Source: Curtobacterium sp. 'Ferrero'
Lineage (GTDB): Bacteria > Actinomycetota > Actinomycetes > Actinomycetales > Microbacteriaceae
DNA length: 64,000 nt
Assembly: GCF_002412165.1 (NCBI RefSeq)
Contig: NZ_NXIA01000004.1
Coordinates: forward strand, 1-64,000
Reading direction: 5' to 3'
Position numbers and translations under genes: made by a program. Of the stretch, positions 50,462 to 58,297 are shown piece after piece (position 1 is the first letter of the stretch; the number at the start of each line of letters is the position of its first letter). The notes under the pieces were generated by a model. The model searched no databases and was not told the origin of the DNA. It saw nothing but the letters and a program-made list of their open reading frames with translations.

Positions 50462-52038
50462 GCTGCGCCCTGCTCCGGCTGCTGCTCGATCCGCGGGAAG
50501 AGCCCGGACTCGAGCGGGACGACCTGCGCGGCGGCCTGCCACTCCCATGCACGGTCGATGCGCTGCTCCGCGATGGAGCCACCGGCACCGATCGACGCCC
50601 ACAGCTTCTGGGTTGCCTTCGGCATGACGGGCGACACGAGCACGGCGACGGTGCCCAGCCCGCGCAGCGCGGTGACGAGCACGGTCGCGAGCCGCTCACG
50701 CTTCGTCTCGTCCTTCGCCAGGGCCCACGGCTCATGCTCGGTGATGTAGCCGTTGAGGGCGTCGACGAGCTCCCACACGGTGGCGATGGCGTCGTGCGGC
50801 GCGAAGGCACCCACCGCGGCGTCGGCGCGCTCGGTCACGGACTTCGCGAGCGCCTCGATCGCCGCGTCGGCCTCCGTCAGCTCACCCGCCGCGGGCACGA
50901 CGCCGTCGAAGTACCGGCCGAGCATCGCGACGATGCGCGACGCCAGGTTGCCGAACCCGTTGGCGAGTTCGGCCTGGTAGCGCGCGGAGATGTCCTCCCA
51001 GCTGAAGTTGCCGTCCTGCCCGAACGTGATCGCGCGCAGGAAGTAGTAGCGGAAGGCGTCCGAGCCGAACGTGTCGGTGATCTCCGACGGCGCGATGCCG
51101 GTGAGCTTCGACTTCGACATCTTCTCGCCGCCGACGAGGAGCCAGCCGTGGCCGAACACACGCTCCGGGACCGGGAGCCCGGCGGCCATCAGCATGGCCG
51201 GCCAGATCACCGCGTGGAAGCGGGCGATGTCCTTGCCGACGATGTGCACGCTCGGCCAGAGGCGCCGGAAGGCCTCGTCGTCGTCCGACCCGTAGCCGAG
51301 CGCCGTGACGTAGTTGAGGAGCGCGTCGAACCACACGTAGAGCACGTGGTCGTGGTCCCACGGGATCTGGATGCCCCAGTCGAAGCTCGACCGCGAGATG
51401 GACAGGTCGCGCAGGCCCTGCTTGACGAACGCGATGATCTCGTTGCGGACGCTCTCGGGCTGGATGAACTGCGGGTTCGACTCGTAGAGGTCGAGCAGCG
51501 GCTGCTCGAAGTCCGACATGCGGAAGAAGTAGTTGCGCTCGGACAGCACCTCGACCGGTATCGAGTGGATCGCGCAGACCTGCTGCCCCTCGTACGCTCC
51601 GGTGCCGGGGACGAGGTCGCTCGGCTGCTTGTACTCCTCGCAGCCCACGCAGTAGAAGCCCTCGAACTCGCCGGCGTAGATGAAGCCGTCGTCGTACAGC
51701 TTCTGCAGGAACGCGGTGACGCCGCGCTCGTGCCGCTCGTCGGTCGTGCGGATGAAGTCGTCGTTCGCGACGTCGACCGTGTCGAGCAGCGGCTTCCAGG
51801 CGTCGGTGACGAGCCGGTCGGCCCACTCCTTGGGCGTGACGTCGTTCGCCGAGGCGGTGCGCAGGATCTTCTGGCCGTGCTCGTCGGTGCCGGTGAGCAG
51901 CCAGGTGTCGTCCCCACGCTGACGGTGCCAGCGCGCGAGCATGTCCGCGGCGACCTCGGTGTACGCGTGCCCGATGTGGGGCACGTCGTTCACGTAGAAG
52001 ATCGGCGTGGTGATGCTGAAGGAGCTGCCGTCGGCCAT
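50458..52038 (-). CDS. metG: Methionyl-tRNA synthetase
   Basis: 526 residues: PIFYVNDVPHIGHAYTE with the HIGH motif, a one-knuckle zinc-type insert (YCVGCEEYK ... CAIH), and EKMSKSKLTG near residue 300. The C-terminal helical anticodon domain ends at about 520 and no tRNA-binding extension follows. TAGGAT (52046-52051) ends 7 bases before the ATG; leaderless. Heads metG-tatD-rsmA. Confidence 0.97.
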   Translation of the reverse strand: MADGSSFSITTPIFYVNDVPHIGHAYTEVAADMLARWHRQRGDDTWLLTGTDEHGQKILRTASANDVTPKEWADRLVTDAWKPLLDTVDVANDDFIRTTDERHERGVTAFLQKLYDDGFIYAGEFEGFYCVGCEEYKQPSDLVPGTGAYEGQQVCAIHSIPVEVLSERNYFFRMSDFEQPLLDLYESNPQFIQPESVRNEIIAFVKQGLRDLSISRSSFDWGIQIPWDHDHVLYVWFDALLNYVTALGYGSDDDEAFRRLWPSVHIVGKDIARFHAVIWPAMLMAAGLPVPERVFGHGWLLVGGEKMSKSKLTGIAPSEITDTFGSDAFRYYFLRAITFGQDGNFSWEDISARYQAELANGFGNLASRIVAMLGRYFDGVVPAAGELTEADAAIEALAKSVTERADAAVGAFAPHDAIATVWELVDALNGYITEHEPWALAKDETKRERLATVLVTALRGLGTVAVLVSPVMPKATQKLWASIGAGGSIAEQRIDRAWEWQAAAQVVPLESGLFPRIEQQPEQGAA

Positions 52039-52089
52039 GCCGACCATCCTACGGGCGCGCGGCGCGCGCATGACGCGGCTGTGGACGAG

Positions 52090-52135
52090 CCGGACGGGAG
52101 GCCCGTGGCGGCGCCGCCCCGTGCCTCCCGTCCGG
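52090..52135 (-). repeat. Dispersed palindrome, copy F
   Basis: CCGGACGGGAGGCCCGTGGC and GCCCCGTGCCTCCCGTCCGG, 11 bases after the rsmI stop on the minus strand and 51 bases before metG. Confidence 0.82.
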
Positions 52136-52146
52136 TCGTGGGTGCG

Positions 52147-52968
52147 TCAGCGCGCCGCGAGCGCGCCCTCGTAGAGGTCGCGCTTGGACAGGCCGGTCGC
52201 GTCCGCGACCGCTGCGGCCGCGTCCTTCATCCGCGAGCCCGCCGCGACCCTTTCGAGCACGAGGCGGACACCGTCCTCGACGCTGGTGGCGTCGAGCGCG
52301 CCGGACGACCCCTCGACCACCACGCAGATCTCACCGCGCACCCCCGCTGCCGCCCACCCCGCGAGTTCCGACAGCGACCCGCGCCGGACCTCCTCGTGCA
52401 GCTTCGTGAGTTCACGGCACACCACGGCGCGTCGCTCGTCGCCGAAGCCCGCGGCCATGTCCGCCAGGGTGTCGGCGAGCCGGTGCGGCGACTCGAAGAA
52501 GACCATCGTGCGCTGCTCGCCCGCGAGTGCCGAGAACAGCCGCCGGCGCTCGCCCTGCTTGCGGGTCGGGAACCCCTCGAAGCTGAACCGGTCCGTCGGC
52601 AGACCCGACACGGCGAGCGCCGTGAGCACCGCCGACGGTCCCGGCAGCGCGGTCACGGTGACCCCGGCGGCCGCGGCGGCGGCGACGAGCGGGAAGCCCG
52701 GGTCGCTGATCGCCGGCATGCCCGCGTCGGTGAGGACCACCACGTCCTGGTCGCGCGCGAGCTCCACGACCTCGGACGCCTTCGCCCGTTCGTTGTGCTC
52801 GTGGAGGGCGACGAGCCGGGGCCGGTTCTCGATCCCGAGGGCGCGCATGAGGTGCACGGCGGTCCTGGTGTCCTCCGCGGCGACGACGCTCGCGTTCGAG
52901 AGGGTCTCGACCAGGCGCCGGGACGCGTCTCCGAGGTTGCCGATGGGGGTGGCTGCGAGCACGATCAC
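52147..52968 (-). CDS. rsmI: 16S rRNA (cytidine-2'-O)-methyltransferase
   Basis: 273 residues: VLAATPIGNLGDASRR, VVAAEDTR, LTDAGMPAISDPGFPLV and PGPSAVLTALAVSGLPTDRFSFEGF are the standard RsmI motifs of a tetrapyrrole-methylase fold. The C-terminus has the KDAAAAVADATGLSKRDLYE helix-turn-helix. GTG at 52968 follows GGGAGG. Divergent from pmt across 54 bases, the conserved actinobacterial arrangement. Confidence 0.96.
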   Translation of the reverse strand: MIVLAATPIGNLGDASRRLVETLSNASVVAAEDTRTAVHLMRALGIENRPRLVALHEHNERAKASEVVELARDQDVVVLTDAGMPAISDPGFPLVAAAAAAGVTVTALPGPSAVLTALAVSGLPTDRFSFEGFPTRKQGERRRLFSALAGEQRTMVFFESPHRLADTLADMAAGFGDERRAVVCRELTKLHEEVRRGSLSELAGWAAAGVRGEICVVVEGSSGALDATSVEDGVRLVLERVAAGSRMKDAAAAVADATGLSKRDLYEGALAAR

Positions 52969-53022
52969 CCTCCCATTGTCGTCGCAGCCCGTTGCTGGAC
53001 TCGCCTCCGTAGGATGTGCGCG

Positions 53023-54657
53023 ATGACCAGCGAGCTGACCGACGACCGCACGGACGTGGCGGGACGCCCCACCGGCTCGCGCCTCGACGACTGGTGGGGC
53101 CGCGTGCTGCGGACCTCGACCCGGGTCGCGGTGTGGCGCTGGACCGGGCCCCTCGCGGTCACGGTGCTGGCCGCGCTGCTGCGGCTGGTGGCGCTCGGCA
53201 CCCCGCACGCGCTGGTGTTCGACGAGACGTACTACGTGAAGGACGGCTGGTCGATCGTGCACCTCGGGTACGAGGGCACCTGGCCGGCGAACTCCACCGA
53301 GGACGGCGCACCGACGACCGACCAGCGGTTCGCGGACGGGCAGACCGACCTCTACACGAGCGCCGCGGAGTTCATCGCGCACCCGCCGCTCGGCAAGTAC
53401 CTCATCGGCCTCGGGATGCTGCTGTTCGGGGCGGACAACGCGTTCGGGTGGCGGTTCACGGTCGCGGTGCTCGGGACCGCCACGGTGTTCCTGACCGCGG
53501 TGATCGCGCGTTCGCTGTTCCGTTCGACGCTCGTCGGCACGCTCGCCGGGTTCCTGCTCGCCGTCGACGGCCAGGCGATCGTGCTGTCGCGGGTGACGCT
53601 CCTCGACGGCATCCTCACCTTCTTCGTCGTCCTCGGCGCGGGGGCGCTGCTGCTCGACCGGCGGTGGACCGAGCGGCGGCTGGACGCGTGGGTGTCCCGC
53701 CGGGTCGCCGCGGGCAAGGCGACACTGTGGGGGCCGTTCCTGTGGTGGCGGCCGTGGCTCGTCGCGATGGGCCTGGCCCTCGGGCTCGCCACGGCGACGA
53801 AGTGGTCGGGACTGTACTTCCTCGCGTTCTTCGCGGTGTACTCGGTGCTGAGCGACATGCTGATGCGTCGCCGTGCGGGCATCGCGTTCTGGTCGTCGAG
53901 CGCCGTCCTCCAGCAGGCGCCGGTGTCCTTCCTGCTCACCGTGCCGATCGCGGCCGCCACGTACCTGGCGTCGTGGACGGGCTGGTTCGTGTCCCGCGAC
54001 GGCTGGGACCGCGACTGGATCGGCACCGGCGGCGGGCAGCGCTGGACCGGCGTGCTCGCGTGGGTGCCGGACAGCCTGCAGAACTGGTGGCACTACCAGT
54101 CGGAGATCTACGGGTTCAACATCGGCCTGCACACGCCGCACTCGTACCAGGCGAACCCGCTGCTCTGGCTGGTCATGCAACGACCGACGTCGATGTACTA
54201 CGTCGGCACGGACGCAGGCCAGGACGGCTGCACCGCGAGCCGCTGCGGCGAGGCCATCACCGGCATCGCGAACCCGTTCATCTGGTACGCGGCGGTCGCG
54301 GCGGTGATCGCCCTCGTCGTGCTCTGGTCGATGCGCCGCCGGTGGGAGTACGGCTTCGTCCTGCTCGGCGTCGCGGCGGGGTACCTGCCGTGGCTGATGT
54401 ACGTGGACCGGACGGTGTTCCAGTTCTACACGATCGCGTTCGAGCCCTTCATGGTGATGGCGCTCGCGGCGGTGATCGGGTTGGTGCTCGGTCGGCGGAC
54501 GGACGAACGCTCGCGGCGGACCCGGGCGATCGTGTGGGTGGGCGTGTACCTCGGCGTGGTGGTGCTCGCGTCGGCGTACTGGTACCCGATGTGGACCGCG
54601 ATGCAGATGCCCTGGGACTTCATCCGATCGCACTACTGGATCCCGAGCTGGCTGTAA
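53023..54657 (+). CDS. pmt: Dolichyl-phosphate-mannose-type protein mannosyltransferase
   Basis: 544 residues with about 11 helices; the first loop FDETYYVKDGWS holds the catalytic Asp-Glu, and HPPLGKYLIGLG, LLDGILTFF and the WWHYQSEIYGFN segment are typical of bacterial Pmt. It moves mannose from polyprenol phosphate to secreted proteins in the membrane. TAGGAT (53010-53015) ends 7 bases before the ATG; an ATG at 53014 inside that box is not plausible. Divergent from rsmI. Confidence 0.95.
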   Translation: MTSELTDDRTDVAGRPTGSRLDDWWGRVLRTSTRVAVWRWTGPLAVTVLAALLRLVALGTPHALVFDETYYVKDGWSIVHLGYEGTWPANSTEDGAPTTDQRFADGQTDLYTSAAEFIAHPPLGKYLIGLGMLLFGADNAFGWRFTVAVLGTATVFLTAVIARSLFRSTLVGTLAGFLLAVDGQAIVLSRVTLLDGILTFFVVLGAGALLLDRRWTERRLDAWVSRRVAAGKATLWGPFLWWRPWLVAMGLALGLATATKWSGLYFLAFFAVYSVLSDMLMRRRAGIAFWSSSAVLQQAPVSFLLTVPIAAATYLASWTGWFVSRDGWDRDWIGTGGGQRWTGVLAWVPDSLQNWWHYQSEIYGFNIGLHTPHSYQANPLLWLVMQRPTSMYYVGTDAGQDGCTASRCGEAITGIANPFIWYAAVAAVIALVVLWSMRRRWEYGFVLLGVAAGYLPWLMYVDRTVFQFYTIAFEPFMVMALAAVIGLVLGRRTDERSRRTRAIVWVGVYLGVVVLASAYWYPMWTAMQMPWDFIRSHYWIPSWL

Positions 54658-54680
54658 CCGGTCCGGGGGCTGCGGGCGCT

Positions 54681-54762
54681 GCCATCGCGGGTTCGGGCGT
54701 CGCGGGTGCGGCCGTCGCGGGTGCGGCCGTCGCGGGTGCGGCCGTCGCGGGTGCGGCCGTCG
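54681..54762. repeat. 15-bp tandem repeats between pmt and TetR gene
   Basis: Five units of 15 bases close to GCCGTCGCGGGTGCG at 54681, 54696, 54711, 54726 and 54741, then a partial GCCGTCG that runs into the TetR stop codon. The length is a multiple of three, and one frame would read Ala-Val-Ala-Gly-Ala, but no gene uses it. Confidence 0.88.
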
Positions 54763-55410
54763 TCAGGCCTTCGGCTGCATGGCCCGTTCGAGGGCGTCGC
54801 GGTCGAGGGGCGACCCGACCATGGGGTCGGCGTGCTCGGGTGGCATCACGCCGTCGATGAGCACCTGCGCGTAGCGCCGCCAGGCATCGGGATCGGTCGC
54901 GCGGGTGGTGTCCGCGACGGCGCCGAGCATCTGGGTCAGCATCGGCAGGTCGCGGTAGTCGAACCCGTCGCGCACGACCCCGGCGGCTCGGGCTCGGCCG
55001 ATGATCTCGGACACCTGGGACTCGAGCCGGTTGCGCTCCTCGACGATCGACGGCCGGGCCTTGCCGGCACGGACGATGGCGTCGGCCAGCGCGCGGTCGC
55101 GAGCACGGAACTCGAACACGCCCATCAGGTAGACGCGGAGCGACTCACGGGGGTCGAGCTCCTCGGCAGCACGGGCCGCGGCGCCGTTCATCGCCTCGAA
55201 CTTGGTCGCGAGGAGCGCCTCGATCAGGGAGTCCTTGTCGGCGAAGCGGCGGTAGACCGTGCCCACTCCGACACCGGCCTCGTGCGCGATGTCGTTGAGC
55301 GTGACCGACAGCCCGCGTTCCGCGAAGCACTTGCGTGCCGTCTGGAGGATCAGCTCGCGGTTGCGTGCGGCGTCCGCCCGGAGGGGGCGGTCGAGGTCGG
55401 TGGTGCTCAC
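54763..55410 (-). CDS. TetR-family regulator of the MFS pump
   Basis: 215 residues: ILQTARKCFAERGLSVTLNDIAHEAGVGVGTVYRRFADKDSLIEALL gives a full TetR helix-turn-helix (about 20-65). The ligand domain ends MPPEHADPMVGSPLDRDAL. GTG at 55410 with TATCTT (55418-55423) 7 bases upstream. Divergent from an MFS exporter; AAGCGGATG sites in the gap are likely operators. Confidence 0.93.
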   Translation of the reverse strand: MSTTDLDRPLRADAARNRELILQTARKCFAERGLSVTLNDIAHEAGVGVGTVYRRFADKDSLIEALLATKFEAMNGAAARAAEELDPRESLRVYLMGVFEFRARDRALADAIVRAGKARPSIVEERNRLESQVSEIIGRARAAGVVRDGFDYRDLPMLTQMLGAVADTTRATDPDAWRRYAQVLIDGVMPPEHADPMVGSPLDRDALERAMQPKA

Positions 55411-55441
55411 GGCTCCGAAGATAGTTGAACTTTCTGGGAAC

Positions 55442-55450
55442 AAGCGGATG
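55442..55450. promoter_or_regulatory. Half operator, TetR/MFS gap
   Basis: AAGCGGATG, identical to the arm of the full palindrome 40 bases downstream; located 31 bases upstream of the TetR start. Confidence 0.45.
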
Positions 55451-55481
55451 CGGTCCCTCCGTTTTGCCCTACACTGGCCGC

Positions 55482-55504
55482 AAGCGGATGCACCACATCC
55501 GCTT
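55482..55504. promoter_or_regulatory. Candidate TetR operator
   Basis: AAGCGGATG-N5-CATCCGCTT, 9-bp perfect arms, 55 bases before the MFS start and just after TACACT (55470-55475), a possible -10 box. Also able to form a hairpin in the leader RNA. Confidence 0.65.
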
Positions 55505-55558
55505 CGTCGGTCCGTCCGACCCCTCCATCCCCTCCACCTTCCAGAAGGAGGCCTGCCC

Positions 55559-57115
55559 GTGACGGCAGAACAGACCGCGCCGACCCCGACCGGGTCCGTG
55601 CCGACCACCGCACCCACCCCGCCGACCGCCCCCGCCGGCGGTCGCACCGAGCACCGTTGGATCGCCCTCGCGGTCATCGCGCTCGCCCAGCTCATGGTCG
55701 TGCTCGACGCCACCATCGTGAACATCGCGCTGCCCTCGGCGCAGGCCGACCTCGGGTTCGGAACCGACCAACGGCAGTGGATCGTCACCGCATACTCGCT
55801 GGCCTTCGGCTCGCTGCTCCTGCTCGGCGGGCGACTCGGCGACCTCTTCGGCCGCAAGAACACCTTCATCATCGGGCTCGTCGGCTTCGCTGCCGCGTCC
55901 GTGCTCGGCGGCCTCGCCGACTCGTTCGGCCTGCTCGTGGCCGCCCGGGCCCTGCAGGGTGCGTTCGGGGCGCTGTTGGCACCGTCCGCGCTCGGCATGC
56001 TCACCACGACCTTCCGCGACCCGAAGGAGCGCGGCCGGGCGTTCGGCATCTTCGGCTCGATCGCGGGCTCCGGCGCGGCGATCGGCCTGCTGCTGGGCGG
56101 CGTGCTGACCGAGTACGCCACGTGGCGCTGGTGCCTCTACGTCAACGTCGTCTTCGCGGTCCTCGGCGTGATCGGCGCCCTCGTGTTCATGGCGAAGCCG
56201 CCGAAGGTCGAGCGACCCCGCATCGACGTCGCCGGTGTGCTGACCATCACGGCGGGGCTCGTCGGCATCGTGTACGGGTTCTCGAACGCCGAGACCAACG
56301 GGTGGGACGCCCCGCTCACCATCGTCATGCTCGCGCTGGGCGTCGTGCTGGTCGCCGCGTTCGTCGTGATCGAGACCCGGGTCGCCCACCCGCTCCTGCC
56401 GCTCCGCATCGTGCTCGACCGCGACCGCGGGGGCTCCTACCTCGCGATCGGGCTCGTCGCGATCGGCATGTTCGGCATCTTCCTGTTCCTGACCTACTAC
56501 CTCGAGCAGACCCTCGGGTTCTCCTCGCTGCAGACGGGCCTGGCGTTCCTGCCGATGCCGCTGTCGATCATCGTGTCGTCGACCCAGATCGGCGGCCGAC
56601 TCCTGCCGCGGGTCGGTCCGAAGGTCCTGGTCTTCGTGGGCGGACTGGTGGCGGCGACCGGACTGCTCCTGCTCCTCCGCACAGGGGTCGACAGCACCTA
56701 CGCCGGCACGGTCCTCCCCGCACTCGTCGTGATCGGTCTCGGCATGGGGACGATCTTCTCGTCCGCGATGAACACCGCCACCACCGGGGTCGCCCGGGCA
56801 GACGCGGGCGTGGCCTCGGCGACGGTGAACACCATGCAGCAGATCGGCGGCTCGATCGGCACCGCGCTCCTGTCGACGATCTTCGCCGACGTCGTGCAGG
56901 CGCGGCTCGACGGGCTGACCTCGGCGCCGACGAAGCTCCAGCAGGCGCAGGCCGTGATCGACGGGTACCACGCTGCGTTCGGCATCTCGGCCGGGGTGCT
57001 CGTGCTGGTCGCGCTCGCGGGCGGCCTGCTGATCAACCGGCAGTCGGTGCGCCTGGGTCGTCTCGAGCACGCCGCCGCCGGAACGACCGGGAGCATCCCG
57101 ACCGCGGCGCACTGA
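55559..57115 (+). CDS. DHA2-family MFS multidrug exporter (14 helices)
   Basis: 518 residues. After a Thr/Pro-rich cytoplasmic N-terminus come 14 predicted helices, with motif D1 LDATIVNIALPSAQADL, motif A GGRLGDLFGRK and motif C near GIFGSIAGSGAAIGLLLGG. These mark DHA2 drug:H+ antiporters (EmrB/QacA type). The GTG follows AGAAGGAGG. Divergent from its TetR regulator. Confidence 0.95.
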   Translation: MTAEQTAPTPTGSVPTTAPTPPTAPAGGRTEHRWIALAVIALAQLMVVLDATIVNIALPSAQADLGFGTDQRQWIVTAYSLAFGSLLLLGGRLGDLFGRKNTFIIGLVGFAAASVLGGLADSFGLLVAARALQGAFGALLAPSALGMLTTTFRDPKERGRAFGIFGSIAGSGAAIGLLLGGVLTEYATWRWCLYVNVVFAVLGVIGALVFMAKPPKVERPRIDVAGVLTITAGLVGIVYGFSNAETNGWDAPLTIVMLALGVVLVAAFVVIETRVAHPLLPLRIVLDRDRGGSYLAIGLVAIGMFGIFLFLTYYLEQTLGFSSLQTGLAFLPMPLSIIVSSTQIGGRLLPRVGPKVLVFVGGLVAATGLLLLLRTGVDSTYAGTVLPALVVIGLGMGTIFSSAMNTATTGVARADAGVASATVNTMQQIGGSIGTALLSTIFADVVQARLDGLTSAPTKLQQAQAVIDGYHAAFGISAGVLVLVALAGGLLINRQSVRLGRLEHAAAGTTGSIPTAAH

Positions 57116-57317
57116 CCGTCGCGGCGAGCTGACCGCAAGGTCACCGCTGTGGAACGACTCCGCCGCCGTCGAACGAGGGCCGCGGAGTCGATCCACAGCC
57201 GCGTCCCGATCACGCTCGCCCACTTCGATCCGAATCGCGCGGCACCGATTCCTGTGCCGTTGCGCAGTGTTGCGGGAGCCCTGTGACGCGTCAGGGGTCG
57301 CGATTATGGTGAGCGGC
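57116..57317. other. Intergenic stretch with large hairpin
   Basis: About 200 bases with no gene. It holds the MFS terminator-like hairpin (57146-57199) and, at its right end, the TATGGT box of the sulfurtransferase gene (57305-57310). The rest is unremarkable. Confidence 0.5.
57146..57199 (+). terminator. Long-stem hairpin after MFS gene
   Basis: CTGTGGAACGACTCCGC (57147-57163) pairs with GCGGAGTCGATCCACAG (57182-57198) at 16 of 17 positions, loop 18 bases, plus one outer G-C pair. It begins 31 bases after the MFS stop. Confidence 0.65.
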
Positions 57318-58178
57318 ATGGCCCCCGTCCTGACCTCGCCGCTCGTGTCGACGCAGTGGCTCGCGGACCACCTCGGTGCCGACGAGCTCGTCGTGCTCGA
57401 CGCGTCCGTGCACACGGTCGGCACGGGACTGGACACGGTCTGGCGCCCGGCGCACGACTCCTACGAGCAACACGGCCACGTCCCCGGCGCGCACTACGCC
57501 GACCTCGTCACCGACCTGTCCGCCCCGCACACCGACGTCCCCTTCACCCGTCCCGGGGCCGAACAGTTCGAGTCCGCCGTGCACGCACTCGGCGTGACGA
57601 ACGCCTCGACGGTGGTGGTGTACGACGACAGCGTCGGCGAGTGGTCGGCGCGGCTGTGGTGGATCTTCCGCTCGTTCGGCTTCGACTCGGTCGCGGTGCT
57701 CGACGGCGGCTTCACGAAGTGGCGGGACGAAGGACGACCGGTACGCATCGGCTCGTCGTCGTCCGCCGCGCCCGCAGCCGGCCAGGACTCGTTCCTCGCC
57801 GGGGAGACGCGCGAGCTCTGGGCCGACCACGACCGCGTCGTCCGGGCCACGACCGGCGAGCAGCCGGCGGCCCTCGTCCTGGCCGCCGACGAGTCGGTCC
57901 TCGGGGACGACCACCCGCCGGTGATCCCGGGCAGCACCCCGATCACGGTGGGGAGCCTCGTCGACCCCGCCACCAACGCCTACCGGAAGGGGCAGGCCCT
58001 CGCGGACGCGTTCGCCGAGGTCATCGACTCCGAGGAGATCGTCACCTACTGCGGCGTCGGCAGCGCGGCGTGCGTCGACGCCCTGGCACTGACGGTGCTC
58101 GGTCACGAGCGGGTGCAGGTGTACGACGGCTCGCTCGTCGAGTGGTGGCGCCTCGAAGCGGGGTCCGTCGCCTCCTGA
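57318..58178 (+). CDS. Thiosulfate/3-mercaptopyruvate sulfurtransferase
   Basis: 286 residues, two rhodanese domains. The first (1-140) has HVPGAHYADLVTDLS and DGGFTKWRDEGRPV; the second ends with the active-site loop TYCGVGSAA (catalytic Cys). The loop CGVGSAA is closer to the thiosulfate type than to the CGSGVTA mercaptopyruvate type, but this is not decisive. TATGGT (57305-57310) ends 7 bases before the ATG at 57318; the ATG at 57306 lies inside that box, so I prefer the later start. Confidence 0.92.
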   Translation: MAPVLTSPLVSTQWLADHLGADELVVLDASVHTVGTGLDTVWRPAHDSYEQHGHVPGAHYADLVTDLSAPHTDVPFTRPGAEQFESAVHALGVTNASTVVVYDDSVGEWSARLWWIFRSFGFDSVAVLDGGFTKWRDEGRPVRIGSSSSAAPAAGQDSFLAGETRELWADHDRVVRATTGEQPAALVLAADESVLGDDHPPVIPGSTPITVGSLVDPATNAYRKGQALADAFAEVIDSEEIVTYCGVGSAACVDALALTVLGHERVQVYDGSLVEWWRLEAGSVAS

Positions 58179-58297
58179 CGGCCCGCCGCGCCGACGGACG
58201 CACCACCGGGCTGTCCGACGGACCGACCGACCGACCGACTGAGTGACGGACGAGCCGCGGCAGCGCCACCGACGTCCGACCGCACTACCGTTGCACC

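Noticed and set aside
50734-54657. 1307-codon plus-strand frame ending with pmt
   Set aside because: The first 763 codons are antisense to metG and rsmI; only the part from 53023 is Pmt.
58221-58238. GACC tetranucleotide run before the epimerase gene
   Set aside because: Only four units in a GC-rich spacer, with no sign of function.
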